Shown here piece by piece: positions 24,223 through 37,205 of a DNA stretch of 64,000 bases. Source of the DNA: Adineta steineri (Eukaryota > Rotifera > Eurotatoria > Adinetida > Adinetidae); the NCBI GenBank assembly GCA_905250115.1, contig CAJNOI010000029.1:1-64000 (forward strand). The letters are read 5' to 3'. Position 1 is the first letter of the stretch, and each line of letters starts with the position of its first letter. The translations under genes were made by a program, and so were the position numbers. The notes beneath the pieces were generated by a model. It was not told the DNA's origin. It ran no database searches and saw nothing but the letters and a program-made list of their open reading frames with translations.

Positions 24223-27200
24223 TAATTTTCCGATAGAATTCTGACTAAACTTTAATTTTTCTTAAATAAATTCAAATTCTTATTATTTTACGCTTTGCAT
24301 GTCTAGTAATCATAACAACGATTCATCAACAAAATCATTTATTAATTTTGCTTCATTGTATAGATATATATATAGACATAAATCAACCATCATAACAAAA
24401 GTTGAATAAAAACTGTTTACCGGAAATATATTTTCCTTTTCCGTTTCTTGTCAGAATAATTTCTTTTTTTTTTCTTTATCTATTGAATAGTTCGATATGA
24501 CCCTAACCAAGATGCTTCGCTATTCATTCTAGAATAATTATGTTATAGAACTACCCTAGATTTTAGTATGAATATTTGCTTTTATATTCTTCATTAAATA
24601 GAAAAAGGTAATACATTAATATAAAAATTATTTTATTTCCGATGCAGTCAGACATATGTCATATGAATAACTTTTCTTTTTAGTATTTTGTTTTTATTGC
24701 ATATATTAAATACGCGAAATAATATACAGAAAGAAAGTAAAATTCATGTTTAATTTTTAATCATAATAGAAGGTGTAACATATTAAACGGTGTATAGATC
24801 TTATGATCGTGACGAACTTACACACACATCTAGAAATTAATCATTCACGTACAATAACTTCAATGTATAGTTTTAACATTGAAATAAAATCGCGCCGATT
24901 TAATATTCCCTGCGGGCAAAAATATTAATGAAGTGTATTGTATACTATATATATATATATATATATACTCTTTTTACGATTTTTAGAATGTGATAATGTT
25001 GATAAATATCAATTCACCTTAATAAGTCTGTACCTTAATCTTCTTTTTAGTTTCACTTATTAGCACTATCTATAAGTATGTTATTCCTTGCTTTCAAGGT
25101 CTAACCAATCATCCGTCCTGCAATTGACGAAGTGAATGACAACTATCATCTTACCTTGAAATAAATAAACCATGCAATAATCAAGGTATTAAAGATGAGT
25201 AGATGAATCTTCGTCGTCGTCTTCTTCTATAGCTTACACTTATCAACTTTTTAATCATGCCTCATTTGATCCGTTACTGTATCATTGATGTTCATATGTA
25301 TGATTCGTCATGCATTGATCGTTCATTGTCATACATATTCACACACATCAAGGTCTGTCTTAATTCACTCGTAGTCTGTATTCATTATTTCAATAGGATT
25401 TTTATGTAATATTATTGTAATATACATTTTCCAATGTTATTTCATTCATACGATTCATTACAAGTTCGTTCTTTTCTTTTCTTTTCTCTTCTTTTTTTTA
25501 TTTCATTACATACGCGATATCACATTAGCTTCAATTTTATTAACTATATTGCGACTATCGATAATATTATCTCCATTTACATCTACCTGTGTGCATACAT
25601 GCGTGCGATTTTTTACGCATGTTTTGTTCATAGATAACATTTGATAAATTTAATGAATAAATTAATTAATACTTTCGATACTCTTATCGTTAAACTTAAG
25701 AATATGTCTTATAACATGCTTGAATTATGACAATAGTTTTTCTTTCTCATGTAAGTAATCATTATATAGACAAACTAATTTATAATAAATAGAAAAAATT
25801 GTTTTTGTATTTGTAATCTGTCAAGATAAACAATGGCATTAGATCTTTTATATTGTTAATTAATGAATAACAATTGTAAGAGAGAGAAAGATCAGAAATA
25901 ACAAAACATTCTTGTATACCAATATTCAGTTTATGATAGAAGAAAAAATGTTTTTTTTTGATCATATGAAAAGAAAAGCTTGTCACTTGCTGAGTTGAAC
26001 ACATGTATACGATGATAGATGATATAAGATTTATATCTGTTAGCTAGTCTTCATTATAATATTTTTCCTTTTCAATACATACATCGATTAATAGGCAAAC
26101 CTTTCGTCTCTATTGTAGAGTAATAATCTTGGTGACAAGATTTTCTTGTATACATATGTAGTTAAAGTTCAAGAGCATACATTCATATCTTGCATATTGA
26201 TGAGGGTCAGATAAAAGGAATAAGACGATGGCAAGGTAATCAAGAAAAAAATTTTCCTCCCATATATATATATATATATGTAGCCTTTTCATTATTTTTA
26301 TGATGATCAAATGTAAAACAATTGTTTCGTTTTTTTCTTTATAGATATTCATTTTCTTAAAATAACAAGATCTGCTTGTAAATTAGAATTAATTAACACT
26401 ATATCATAATAATGTAAGTATAAGCCAGTTTATCTTGTTTAAGAGTGGTTCATTAGAATTCAGTATCTTTTTCTCTTCAAGCAAAAGTATTTATATAGGA
26501 AAAATATGTAAATGTATTTTTTATGGTAAAGATTTGAATGATGCATGCATTCGTCATTTTTTTCTTCTCGTTATTAGATAGAGAAAAAGAATAGTATTGT
26601 TAATGACGATAATACGCAGATGTAGTCTAAACAATGGTTTGTTTTGAAAAAGAAAAGAGTCATTGTTTTGATTGAAGAGTAAGACACTAATCTTCGCGTT
26701 TATATTTGTACAGAAAACAAAAATACAAATATTTTATGAGTGACTAAATCATACAATTGAGATTAATTCAATTACAACATTTTATTTGAATATATTTCTT
26801 ATGGAATGAGAGATAATTGTTGAATTGTATTGTAACAATTTTTTTGTTTCTAGTAACTTTTTCTTCTTCTTTTTTTTTTATACAAGTACATCTTCCGTTA
26901 CTACTGACAGCGGTCAATGAGGAAGGAAGAGAGACAGAGAATGGGAATTGAATTATTAATCATATAGAGATCTCCTCTTCTTTTTTTTCTCTCATTTTTT
27001 TCCACTATTATATTTTCCTGTTGATGTGATTGTAAAATAATGATGAAGCTTTTCATGTTCGCTTAGCTGATTCATGACAAATGTATGCATATGTATATGA
27101 TCAAACGAGTGGCTTTTTTTTTTTTTGCATTTTATATTTGATTGATACGTTGATTTCAAGTGATGCTAGACATTTCAACAGTCATGTGTGAAAAAGTCTT

Positions 27201-27820
27201 ACATATACATTATATAGTCAAAGACACTTTCTTTCTTCTTTCTTTTTTCAATATATCGACAGGTTTATTACATCATCATCATCATCATGTTCGATGAGAC
27301 TCTTCTATAACTGTTTATAGACGCCACCCTGCGATCATCACTTAGTACACTTGTGTCATTGATTGTATGTATGTATTTACAATACATATACATAGATATT
27401 CATATCACATCAGTAGTAGTAGTCGTAGTTTTTTTTCTTATTGCGTAGAAATTAGAATATGCCGTTAAAAGTCATACATATTTAGATAGAAGCCATTTAT
27501 TTTACTAACTGCTTTTTATGATGCATCGTACATTTGTTTTCTTTCTTTGATTAAGTATACGCTACACATATGTGTATGTGTATATGACAACAGATTGTAA
27601 GCTTTACAGGGAGAATTATCATGACTAGTCATTATACTATTAAACAATTCTGTTTTGTATACATCGTAGGAGAGAGGGAGTAGAAATTGATAAGCAGAAG
27701 AAGAAAAAAAAGCGTCTTTTATGTTGATATGAAACTAGACTGATTATATATATATATTTATTTACAGTTTAGATAAGTTTTGATTGTCTCCCAACAAAAT
27801 TTTCAATTATATTATTAACA
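24223..27820. other. 3.6-kb intergenic region, no supported gene
   Basis: AT-rich throughout, with simple repeats such as a TA run near 24945-24966, a TA run near 26260-26280 and a short ATC run near 27280. Open frames are short and random-looking on both strands. It probably holds the upstream regulatory region of the gene at 27821. Confidence 0.45.
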
Positions 27821-28825
27821 ATGCATTCAAATGGTGCCTTTCGAATAGCTACTGATACACTTCGTCTATCCCCTCAAACAACGAGTTCAAGTGGTTATCA
27901 TAGTGATTTATCATCAACACATGAATCACCTGGATCAATCAATGGTAATATAACTACTCATACTGATCAATATTCTTGTCGTATTCGAAAGAAAACAGCT
28001 GATAATAAATTATTAAAAAATAAAAGTCTATCACAAATATCGAATTTTATACGTAAACAATATGAACGAGCAAAATCAAAATTAATATCTGAAAAACAAC
28101 ATACACGACCCATTCAAACTTGTACGAAATCAACATCAACTACACCTTTATCTTATTTATCACAAAGTCATCATGCAAAATCTGTATCATCGAATTATAG
28201 ACAAAGTTCATTTATCGAACCGGTAAAGAAAATTCAACTTTAATATAAATAAATATTTCTTCTTCTTCTTAAGGTTCGATCTGTATATGTTCATCCAGTA
28301 TATGATAATGCTATGAAAGAATTTCCTTCAAAACCTTATACATCAATGCATAATTATTATTCACAATATCCAACGTATACAAAACCAATTCAAAATAATA
28401 TTGATTCTCAATCTTTTCGTCATTCATCTATAAGAAATAATTTTGGAAATCTTACAACAGGATGTTGTTTACCAACGAATCATTATACACGTCGTCAGCA
28501 ATATTATTCAAATAAATGTCAAAATTATTATCCATATAAATATATTAATAAAAATCATGATTATAATCGATCATTATATGTACCTTTAAGTGATTTTATT
28601 AGTACAGGCCATAGTGCATTTAAACCAGTTAAAATTTCTCAACAACGTTTATATCATACATCAGAAGCCATACCACCACCACCATCAGATGATCCATGTG
28701 ATCTTGAAGTTGCACAATATTTTTGTCGTACACCACAATGGAGTAATCCAAATTATTTTGATATTTATCAAAAAAATATACCAAGAACATTACTTAGAAA
28801 AAAATTTATTGAAACTTTATGTTAA
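27821..28825 (+). CDS. unrecognised Ser/Tyr/Gln-rich protein, 317 aa
   Basis: Exon 1 (27821-28222) and exon 2 (28274-28825) join in frame through a 51-nt intron. The N-terminal third is Ser/Thr-rich (SSSGYHSDLSSTHESPGS) and is followed by a basic helical segment (SLSQISNFIRKQYERAKSKL, about residues 73-92). The middle is Tyr/Asn/His-rich low-complexity sequence. The C-terminus is more structured-looking, with a short proline run (IPPPPSDDP) followed by CDLEVAQYFCRTPQW and NPNYFDIY, ending KKFIETLC. There is no signal peptide or TM segment. The proline run could bind SH3, WW or EVH1 modules. I do not recognise the family. The long upstream spacer suggests a developmentally regulated gene, which is inference. 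Confidence 0.7.
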
Positions 28826-29950
28826 ATGTTTTCTCTTTTCTTTTCGTTTTTTTTGTGTATTGACGTTGTTCTGTTCTCGTATCCGAATGATAATATCATT
28901 ATTCTGTTATTTTTAAAAGAAATTTATTCCATTGTACAATAAGTTCATATAAATGACAATTAATATTATTTGACTATACTTTGTACTAATAGAAGACAAA
29001 ACGGTATCTCTATTTTGAAGGTTAGATAACAAAATAAATCTACATACTTATTGATGATATAGATTTTCTCTTTAAAGTTAACATTTGATAACAGAATAAA
29101 ACATCAAATTGACTTTAGAGTTAATCACGAATAGAACTTACGAGAAATTATAATATGAAAGATTATGTATTGAAAAGTAAAGATATTCAATTATTATTAA
29201 TGTGATCCGATTATCTATTACATTGTTCATGATTCTTTTTTGGGTAGTATGAAATGAGATAGGTCCAATGATTAACATCTATATTTTATCATGGTTATGA
29301 CCGTGAACCTAAAATTGAGAAAAAACACTTATCCTTGAATGTCAGATTGCAGTAAGGATAACTATATGTCTTTACCTTTCAGTATATAATCTTTTGATCT
29401 ATTTTTACGTATTCATAAAACATGTGAATTTCTTTAGATTATATTCATTAATAGCATCATGAATGTTCTTAGAAATTATTCATATAGATTTTTACATGTT
29501 TTCAAGCGATTCAATAGGTTATTGATCATATCTATTGAAATCGAGCATAAATACAAAGATATAAATAGTTCTTGCATCAGATATTCATGATTTATCGTTT
29601 GTCTATGAAAATAATCATAACTCAGTATTTCTAAACAATAGAAAAAAAATTTAATATTTCGAATTGAAACAATTTTCTTATTCTATTGTCGTCATTTGTT
29701 AATTATAAGAGTAAAGTCAATTCTAGGAATGGAGATGTCTACTAGAAATACATTAACGATGATGAAAAATAACTATGCTAATATTTTTGTTAAACATGAA
29801 TGCTCATCGAGAATATAGAATAATAGTACATAGAAAAGGAATGAGGACAATATGGGAAAAATTATCTTGGAGTATACTGTGGGTACAAAGAATGAATATA
29901 CATATCTTTTTTATTAAGTATTAACTTGAGAAGGAAAGAATTCTTTAAAT
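28826..29950. other. intergenic, no supported gene
   Basis: AT-rich spacer of 1.1 kb between two plus-strand genes; nothing recognised in it. Confidence 0.5.
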
Positions 29951-32900
29951 ATGAATTTGAGAAATCGTGTTCGAATTATAATCGAATACAATGTATTCGA
30001 TACTAGCTCAACCGATGAATCTGTAGTTCGAACTCAACGTTGGGCAACGCGATTATATATTTTAGTTCTTTCATTAGCTATGATGGTTCTATTGTTTTAT
30101 ACAGTATTGAATGTTTCTGCCGTACAAATTGAAATAGACAAACCTTCTTTATCAACATATTTTGATTTATACAATGAATATTATAATATAAATTGTCCTT
30201 GTACACAAATATCTACATTATATAAAGAATTTCTTCAACTATCCTATACAAATAATCAAATTTGTTCAAGTGAATTTATAACAACAGAATGGATTGAATT
30301 TCTTTTTAATAATAATCAAACAACATCACGTTATGCTGCAGATTTTCGTGCAACAGCAAGTCATCAATTTCAAATTCTTCGAGAATTATGTCAATTATCT
30401 AATACAGCTATTGAAGATGGCCTTCAAATGTTATACAATAGTCAACTTATATCTGGTCAATTGTTAAGTGAAGATTTATTTGAAGCTGAACTAGAAGCGG
30501 ATATACAAGCATTTCAAAGAGTTACAACTACAAATTTTATACGTGAATTAACATTTGTACGTTCATTAATATTTGGAAATCAATTATTACCAGCTATCGA
30601 AACAGCTTTTACAATTATTGTTCGTTCTGATACACCAGGAATAATTCGATCTACGTAAGTCAATAGAAATAGTTTATTTGTTTTTTTTGAAATTTATATT
30701 TTAGACCTGGAATAAATACGAATTTATTTCAACAATTCAATGGTTCAGAATGTGGATGTACGGATTTTGCTAGTTGTCATATGTCTGCTGGATTCTATGA
30801 TTTTGATACATTTGATACTAGTCAAGGAATATTTAATCAAAATTTATTACCTCCTCAAGAATATTTTTTTGAATGGTATACTGGTTGTTGGCCAAGTGAA
30901 ACTCTTCTTTTATCAAATCTTCAAAATTTTTATAATCAAACAGCAGTAAATAAAATTATTACTTATATAAATTCATCCGATTTCTTTATTGCACTTAATC
31001 TTTCACAAAATAGTAGTTTTAATCTAAATTCTACTATAGAATCATTAGTTGAAGAATTATTCATTGAAGAATGGATACAACAATTAAATTATACTGCTTA
31101 TTTTCATCAATGTCAACCAGATACTTGCATATTTGATGTTAACAAACGAGCATCAGTTTTATATATTTTTACTTCACTTCTTGGATTATATGGTGGTCTT
31201 TCAGTCGTACTGATATTTGTTTCTCCTTATGTTGTTAAATTTATTATGAAACAAATTCAACGAAGATCAAAAAAATTATTTATAGAACAACCTGTATCTA
31301 ATCGTAAGTACTACTAAATCAAACTTCATCGTCATGTCCTATAGAATTAGCGCCAACTACTACTGAGATCAGATTCTTCCACCTGTCCCGCTAATTAATT
31401 CTCAGATTCCACCGGTAGCATTTCTTTTAGGATCTGAGTCGTATAGTAGCACTCTGAAGACATATATTTTATATATTTAGATATGTACGAATCTCGTCTT
31501 GACTGGATAAAACAACTTTGGAATCTTATTGTTAATCTTAACATTTTCAAATCATCAAGAAAAAATACGGCTCTTGATCAAAAACATCAACGATGGTTTA
31601 CTCGTCTTTATATTCTATCTCTTATTCTTGCTGTTCTTTTTCTTACTTTTTATACTTGGTTAACTACGGAATCAAGATTGATAACAATTAAAAATCCATC
31701 ATTAAATACTGTTAAATATTTGCAAGAACATGTTTCGTCTTTACAATGTCCTTGTACAGATTTATCAATTTCATATGAAGATTTAATTTATTTAGAACCA
31801 ACATATCATCAAATATGTTCAAGTGAATTTATTGGTTCAACATGGATTGAAGGACTTAATGAAATTGCTTTTCTTTCAGCTGCAAATTTATATTCTGCAG
31901 ATTTCCGTTTTTCCGGACCAATATTTCAATTATTAAAATCTATGTGTGATTTAGGAAATGATACAGTAATCAACGCATTATTTGTATTCGGACAAACACA
32001 ATTAGTTACAGATAATTTAATTACAACTGAATTATTTAATGAACAATTAGAATTAGCTATTGACCAATTTATATCAACAACACCAAATACTTTATTACGT
32101 ATATTACAATTAATTCGTAATTTTACATATATGAATCAATTTGTATCAGGTTCATATGCTAATTTTAATGTCAATTATTCTATTGTTCAACAATATGCAA
32201 AATCAGATATAACATTAGGTATATATAATACTAGTATACCCTTACCAAATGGAACATTAATGAATTGTTCATGTGCAAATGATATTCAATGTGGAAGACC
32301 AGCAGCATTATATAAAGGTCCAAGTGGTGCAAGAAATATAATCTTTATTATTCCGGGTTTTTATTCAAAATGTTTTCCAGTTGAATCTTTACTTCCATCG
32401 ACTCTTCAATGTTTTTATAGTAATCAACCATGTCTTGATTTAATGGGAAATATACTTAATGAAAGTTTATTTCATAATATAACACGATTGAATGCATCGC
32501 AATCAAGTCGTTTTACAATAAATACAACAATTAATGATCTTCTTGAACAATTATTTATTGAATCATGGTCATCATCTCTATTTTATTCATCCTATTTTAA
32601 TGCATGTAAACCTATAGATTGTTCCTATACAATTATTACACAAAAAGGTGCACTTCAAGTTGTTACTACTATCACTGGACTTTTTGGAGGATTATCTGTT
32701 GTTTTACGACTTTTGATTCCAACTATTGGTTTGGGATTAATTAAATTAGCTCGTAAATGTCATCCTACACAACTAACAGATATTACAGTTCAACAGAGTA
32801 AGTTTCATTTCTACATGAGATAATAATTAAGTATTTCTTATTTATTCTAGATAATAATCCTGATTTAGATCGCACTTCAATTCTTAAACAAATATATTCA

Positions 32901-34118
32901 TATTTCTTATTGTTAAATATGTTTGAAACAACTCATAAAAAAATTGTTAATGAAAGAGAAATTCATCTTCAACGACAAGCTACTCGTGTTTATTTTCTTT
33001 TACTTTCATTAGCACTTTTTATTCTTATTATTTATACATCATTAACATATCAACAAAATAATACTAAAATTCAAATATCTTCTCTTAAAACATTTGAAAA
33101 TTTACAAAATCTATATGGTTCAACTACAGTTCAATGTCCATGTACAAAAATATCATTTAATAGTGCAACATTTTATCAAATCGAACCAACTTTTCATGAA
33201 ATATGTTCAAGTGATTTTGTTAATCAAATTTGGTTGAATATTTTATTTACAAATTATAAACAACAGAATGTCTCAGATGATATTCCATTTACTTATACCG
33301 GAACTGCTTTTACTTATTTTCAAACTTTACAAATTCTATGTGATTTAACTAAACAAGCTACGACTGATGCTCGAGATCTTTTTCTTTCTACACAATTTGT
33401 CTCAGCATATATGCTCGATTATGGTATATTTAATGAACAAACAACCGCCGCATTAAATTCTTTTCAATCAACAATATCAAATAATTTTGTACATACATTA
33501 CAAATGCTTGTAGGAATGGCACAAGGAAATGGTCTTATATCAGCTTATTCAACAAATTGGGGTCTTTTTCTTCCTAATATGACAAAAGATGCGACTATAT
33601 ATACAAAAGCACGAATATATAATGAATGTAATTGTGCTACATCGGCCTCATGTGTTCAATCCTCAATACCATATGTACCAGGTTATGTTGTTGGATGTCT
33701 CCCTTTAAATTCTTTCTTAAAATCGACATTCGAATGTTTATATAATCAATCATGTATTAATATTATTTCATCGTATGTCAATGCATCAATTATTCCACGA
33801 ATATTGAATAATACAAATTCACGATTTAATTCAAATTTACTTGCAAGTGATATTGTCGAAGAAATGTTTATTGAATCATGGTCAATAAATATCTCTTATA
33901 AGGCATTTTTCCAACAATGTCAACCAACTTCATGTTCTTATAAATTAATTGATCGATACAATTTATTGTATGTTGTTACAACTATCTTAGGTCTTTATGG
34001 TGGATTAACTGTTCTATTGAAAATAATTGTACCTTTTACTATACGTCGGTTGCATGCTGTAGTAAAACGAAATCGAATTATACATATACAAGTGGTACCG
34101 AAAGAAGAACGTTATTAA
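29951..34118 (+). CDS. three-unit tandem two-transmembrane Cys-rich protein (unnamed, bdelloid-type family)
   Basis: Exons 29951-30654, 30705-31303, 31481-32797 and 32851-34118 join in frame to 3888 nt (1295 residues). Each of three homologous units of about 420 residues has a basic N-terminus, a TM helix (RLYILVLSLAMMVLLFYTVL in unit 1), a large Cys-rich ectodomain and a second TM helix with the conserved core GL(Y/F)GGL(S/T)V. Shared ectodomain motifs are CPCT, (Q/E)ICSS(E/D)F, C-x-C-x5-C and C(Q/K)PxxC just before TM2, plus many N-glycosylation sites. Both unit-joining introns (31304-31480 and 32798-32850) are phase 1, so units could be added without a frame change. Unit 1 has one extra internal intron. 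If those introns are retained, each unit ends at a nearby stop, so three separate proteins remain possible. The function is unknown; the two-TM layout recalls DEG/ENaC channels, but homology is not shown. Confidence 0.8.
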
Positions 34119-35614
34119 ATTTTTCTAATAAATACTGAATAGTTTATATAAAATGCAGTCTTTTACACAAGAGAAAGAATATAAATATCACTTCGATCAT
34201 AAGACGTGTTCATCGTGTTTTTTCTTCAACTAGAATTCTTATTCAATATTACAAATTTCTTTTATTTTTCTTAACTGCTATTTGTTTCATATGAAAGCAA
34301 ATGATATATTTACCGTAACAGTACATCGTACTATAACTAATTATTTTTTCTCATTATATTACGGAAAACAACTATTTACAGTTTGTTGATAACAGCGCAC
34401 TTTTTTATGCACTCATAACCACGCTGCCTTTTTTTCCTAATAAAACATGTATGATTCTGTTTTGATTGATCTGGAAAGAATTCGACGTAAAAATCTTAAA
34501 TTGATTTGTGAGATACATTTATAGATAGTATATGTTACGGAAAAAAATGATTTTTTTTCATGTAAGAGTTGCAAATTGAATAATGATGTTGCGATGTTTC
34601 TGTAGTAAAATAAAAATGTTACGCCTTTGTAAAGTTTACAATATTGATCAATATGACATATTATAAAAATTAATTACATCGTTTCTACTATGTTATTGAT
34701 GTGTTTATTTCACAACTTTTTCTTGTTGATCATAAATAAAAATACAAAATAACAAATATTCTGACATAGCTGATTTCGATAACTTTCATAGTGTGATACT
34801 ATTACAAGAGGGAATAAGCGAAACTTCATCTACTTCAAAACCTTTTGGAAGTACAAAGGGAGTACGGAAGTATCGCTTTGCCACCTTGGTACTATTATCA
34901 TCAGTTGCTCATTGTTAATATCAATGTCATATATCCTTTTAGTCTTCTATATATCGTATGTCTGTTTGTTAGAAGAAGTTTATAGAACTGATCTAGAAAT
35001 TTAGAAATGTTCTTTCGATCAGTATAACCTAAAGAATTAAAATCATGACATTTTTTTTGTAATTTAACGCTTTACTTTTAAGTATTAACATAATCATGAT
35101 ATATTTCAATTAGTCTTTATAAAATAAGCGAGACGATCATATTCAGCGGTTGTCAAAAGGTAAAAGCGTAGCAAGTAAGCTTTTATTATTGTCACAGATG
35201 GTCTAACTTTATTTATTTAGATTCTTTATCCATCTGTACACCTGTATAAGCATGAGGAATACGCACACGTGTTTCTATAGGTACGCCACGTAACCAAAAG
35301 AGGAAGAAACATACACAATAGAGTCAAAGTTTAACCTTGAATAATAATATAGATTGTAATAGTGCAATTTTATCAATAGAAAATGATTCAAATATTTAAT
35401 CTTGTGGTTATATAAAACATTTTTATTCTATACATAAATGTATATATTATTATATTTAAATAAAAATAAAGCATGAATAACGATTTTTTTTTGTTTTTAA
35501 TTAGTATATACAATTCTGCTTTAGTCTAGAAAAATCTGGTTATATTTAACATACAAAAAAAAATAATGATTAGAAAATTGACAATTGTCGACATGAATGT
35601 ATAAACATAAATAT
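34119..35614. other. intergenic, convergent 3' ends, no supported gene
   Basis: A 1.5-kb AT-rich spacer between the 3' ends of a plus-strand and a minus-strand gene. No RNA gene, element or coding frame was recognised. Confidence 0.5.
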
Positions 35615-36046
35615 CTAGAAGAAAGCAACATTAGGATGTAGTTTTCCTTCATGTGATCCTTGTTTTCCCATTCGATGTTGAGCTTGTGGTGTCGCAAATC
35701 CATGATGCATTAATTGTTTTTGAGGTGTTACATGTCCGGGAAAATGTGGTGATTGTTTATGTAATAGTAATGGTGTCGCATGACGTCCAAGTTGTTTAGG
35801 TGCACGATTTTTATCAGCAAAAGCTGGAGGTGGAGGAGGATGATGTTGAAATGGAGGAAGTGGTGGATATTGCATACCACGATCGGTTTTCTTTCTACGA
35901 TGTTGTCGATCGACAAAAGCTAACATTTTTCGTTTAACATGATCAAAATGACGTTTAGTTGATGCACTCATACCATCACGAGGATCTTGATCAGCAAAGG
36001 GTGATAAATTGTTTCGTTGATTCATGCTAATACCACCGGCGGCCAT
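35615..36046 (-). CDS. unrecognised Pro/His/Gln-rich basic protein, 143 aa
   Basis: Single-exon frame from ATG (36044-36046) to TAG (35615-35617). The N-terminus (MAAGGISMNQRNNLSPFADQ) is followed by a basic helical stretch (STKRHFDHVKRKMLAFVDRQ, about residues 29-48) and then proline- and histidine-rich sequence (YPPLPPFQHHPPPPPAF, GRHATPLLLHKQSPHFPGH). There is no signal peptide, TM segment or Cys pair. A TATA box (CCCTATATAAA on this strand) lies about 93-103 nt upstream, which supports a real transcribed gene. Composition suggests a disordered nucleic-acid- or protein-binding protein. I do not recognise it. Confidence 0.6.
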   Translation of the reverse strand: MAAGGISMNQRNNLSPFADQDPRDGMSASTKRHFDHVKRKMLAFVDRQHRRKKTDRGMQYPPLPPFQHHPPPPPAFADKNRAPKQLGRHATPLLLHKQSPHFPGHVTPQKQLMHHGFATPQAQHRMGKQGSHEGKLHPNVAFF

Positions 36047-36138
36047 TTCGGGTCGACAATTATGTAATAAATATGCAATGTGTTATATCTAGACTATAAT
36101 GTGTATATACTGTGCAAGATATGTGAAACTCTGTCAGT

Positions 36139-36149
36139 ATTTATATAGG
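36139..36149 (-). promoter_or_regulatory. TATA box of the Pro/His-rich protein gene
   Basis: On the minus strand the sequence reads CCCTATATAAA, located 93-103 nt upstream of the ATG at 36046, nearly the same spacing and sequence as the carboxylesterase TATA box at 3611-3620. Confidence 0.5.
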
Positions 36150-36838
36150 GACCTGTTCGTCGTCATCATCTATGTCTAACGAACCATAACATATTAAGCA
36201 TGTTTTTTTATTTATTATTTATCATATACATCAATCGCGAACGTTTGAATAAAACCGAAAGGTAATATTTGTTCTATTAATGTGAATCAATGACAACATG
36301 GAAAATCGGAAAAATATCGTCATGTGATAGTTAGTTTTTTTCTCTCTGGCGAAGAGGAAGTACAGACGTAATGTCACCTGAATGCATCATATTTTTTTCG
36401 TTGACCATAAGAAATGCAATTTTACATAATTATAATTTGTTTTTTTCTCTTTTTGCAAAAAGATTATATTGTTTTCTTTGATTTATTCACTTTAATATTT
36501 ACAAACAAAAAAAACGTAATGAATAGAGAAAAAAAAATCAACTTGTCGATTTTAAGTGCAAAATAAAATATATATTTATTTATGATAGAAAAAAACAATT
36601 GTCAATCAATGGTTGAATTACATATCGAAAGTGGAACATATGTGTCGTTTCACTTAACGGCAATGAGAACTTTCGTTTCTACTGCAAAAACATAATAATA
36701 TTTTTTTGTAATAGTTTTGATTGATATGACAAAACGAAGGATACGATCGACAATTGAAAAAAAAGAATATCTACATTGTATTGACAATAGCTTTATAAGA
36801 AAAAAAATAAATCACATCTGGCATTAGACGATTAAATC

Positions 36839-37205
36839 ATGTCGATATTAAATATAACGTTTATAATTGTACTCTTTTCGTGCTTATATAATCTAGTCAA
36901 TGCTGGTCCCTATATTGGTGGATATATCGGTGGTGGTATAGGTGGACTTGTAAGTAGATTAATAAATGAAAATTTTGATCTATTCATTTATACTAGATTA
37001 TATTAATTCTTGATATTATTGCAATTTTTGATGTCCTTCGAACACCTCGTGCTATTCTTGGAAAATTACTTTGGATTTTATTGATTATAATTTTTCCTAT
37101 TGGTGGTATGTATTTAGTTTTTCTGTGGATGTTGAATTGATTGTTTATATTTTAGGATTACTTATTTGGTTAATTTGTGGACGAAAAACAACACCAGTTA
37201 TTTAA
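36839..37205 (+). CDS. small membrane protein with a PLDc_N (phospholipase D nuclease N-terminal) domain
   Basis: Three small exons separated by two short GT-AG introns (donors GTAAGTAG and GTATGTAT) join in frame to about 88 residues. The N-terminus MSILNITFIIVLFSCLYNLVNA is a signal peptide or first TM helix. A Gly-rich loop (GGYIGGYIGGGIGGL-like) comes next, then the PLDc_N signature: a TM helix (IILILDIIAIFDVLR), KLLWILLIIIFPIGGLLIWL and CGRK. In bacteria this two-helix module precedes cardiolipin synthases or stands alone; its own function is unclear. Here it stands alone with nothing downstream in frame. The product is probably an integral membrane protein of the secretory system. The domain call rests on the D-hydrophobic-R...LLW...PxGGLLxW...GR pattern. 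Confidence 0.75.

Noticed and set aside
24940..24968. TA-run as an origin or matrix element
   Set aside because: Simple TA repeats are common across this AT-rich window and carry no further signal.
29951..34118. naming the three-unit protein a DEG/ENaC channel
   Set aside because: Two-TM layout and a GxS-like core in TM2 are suggestive, but the spacing of ectodomain Cys residues differs and no HG motif is seen before TM1, so no family name was given.
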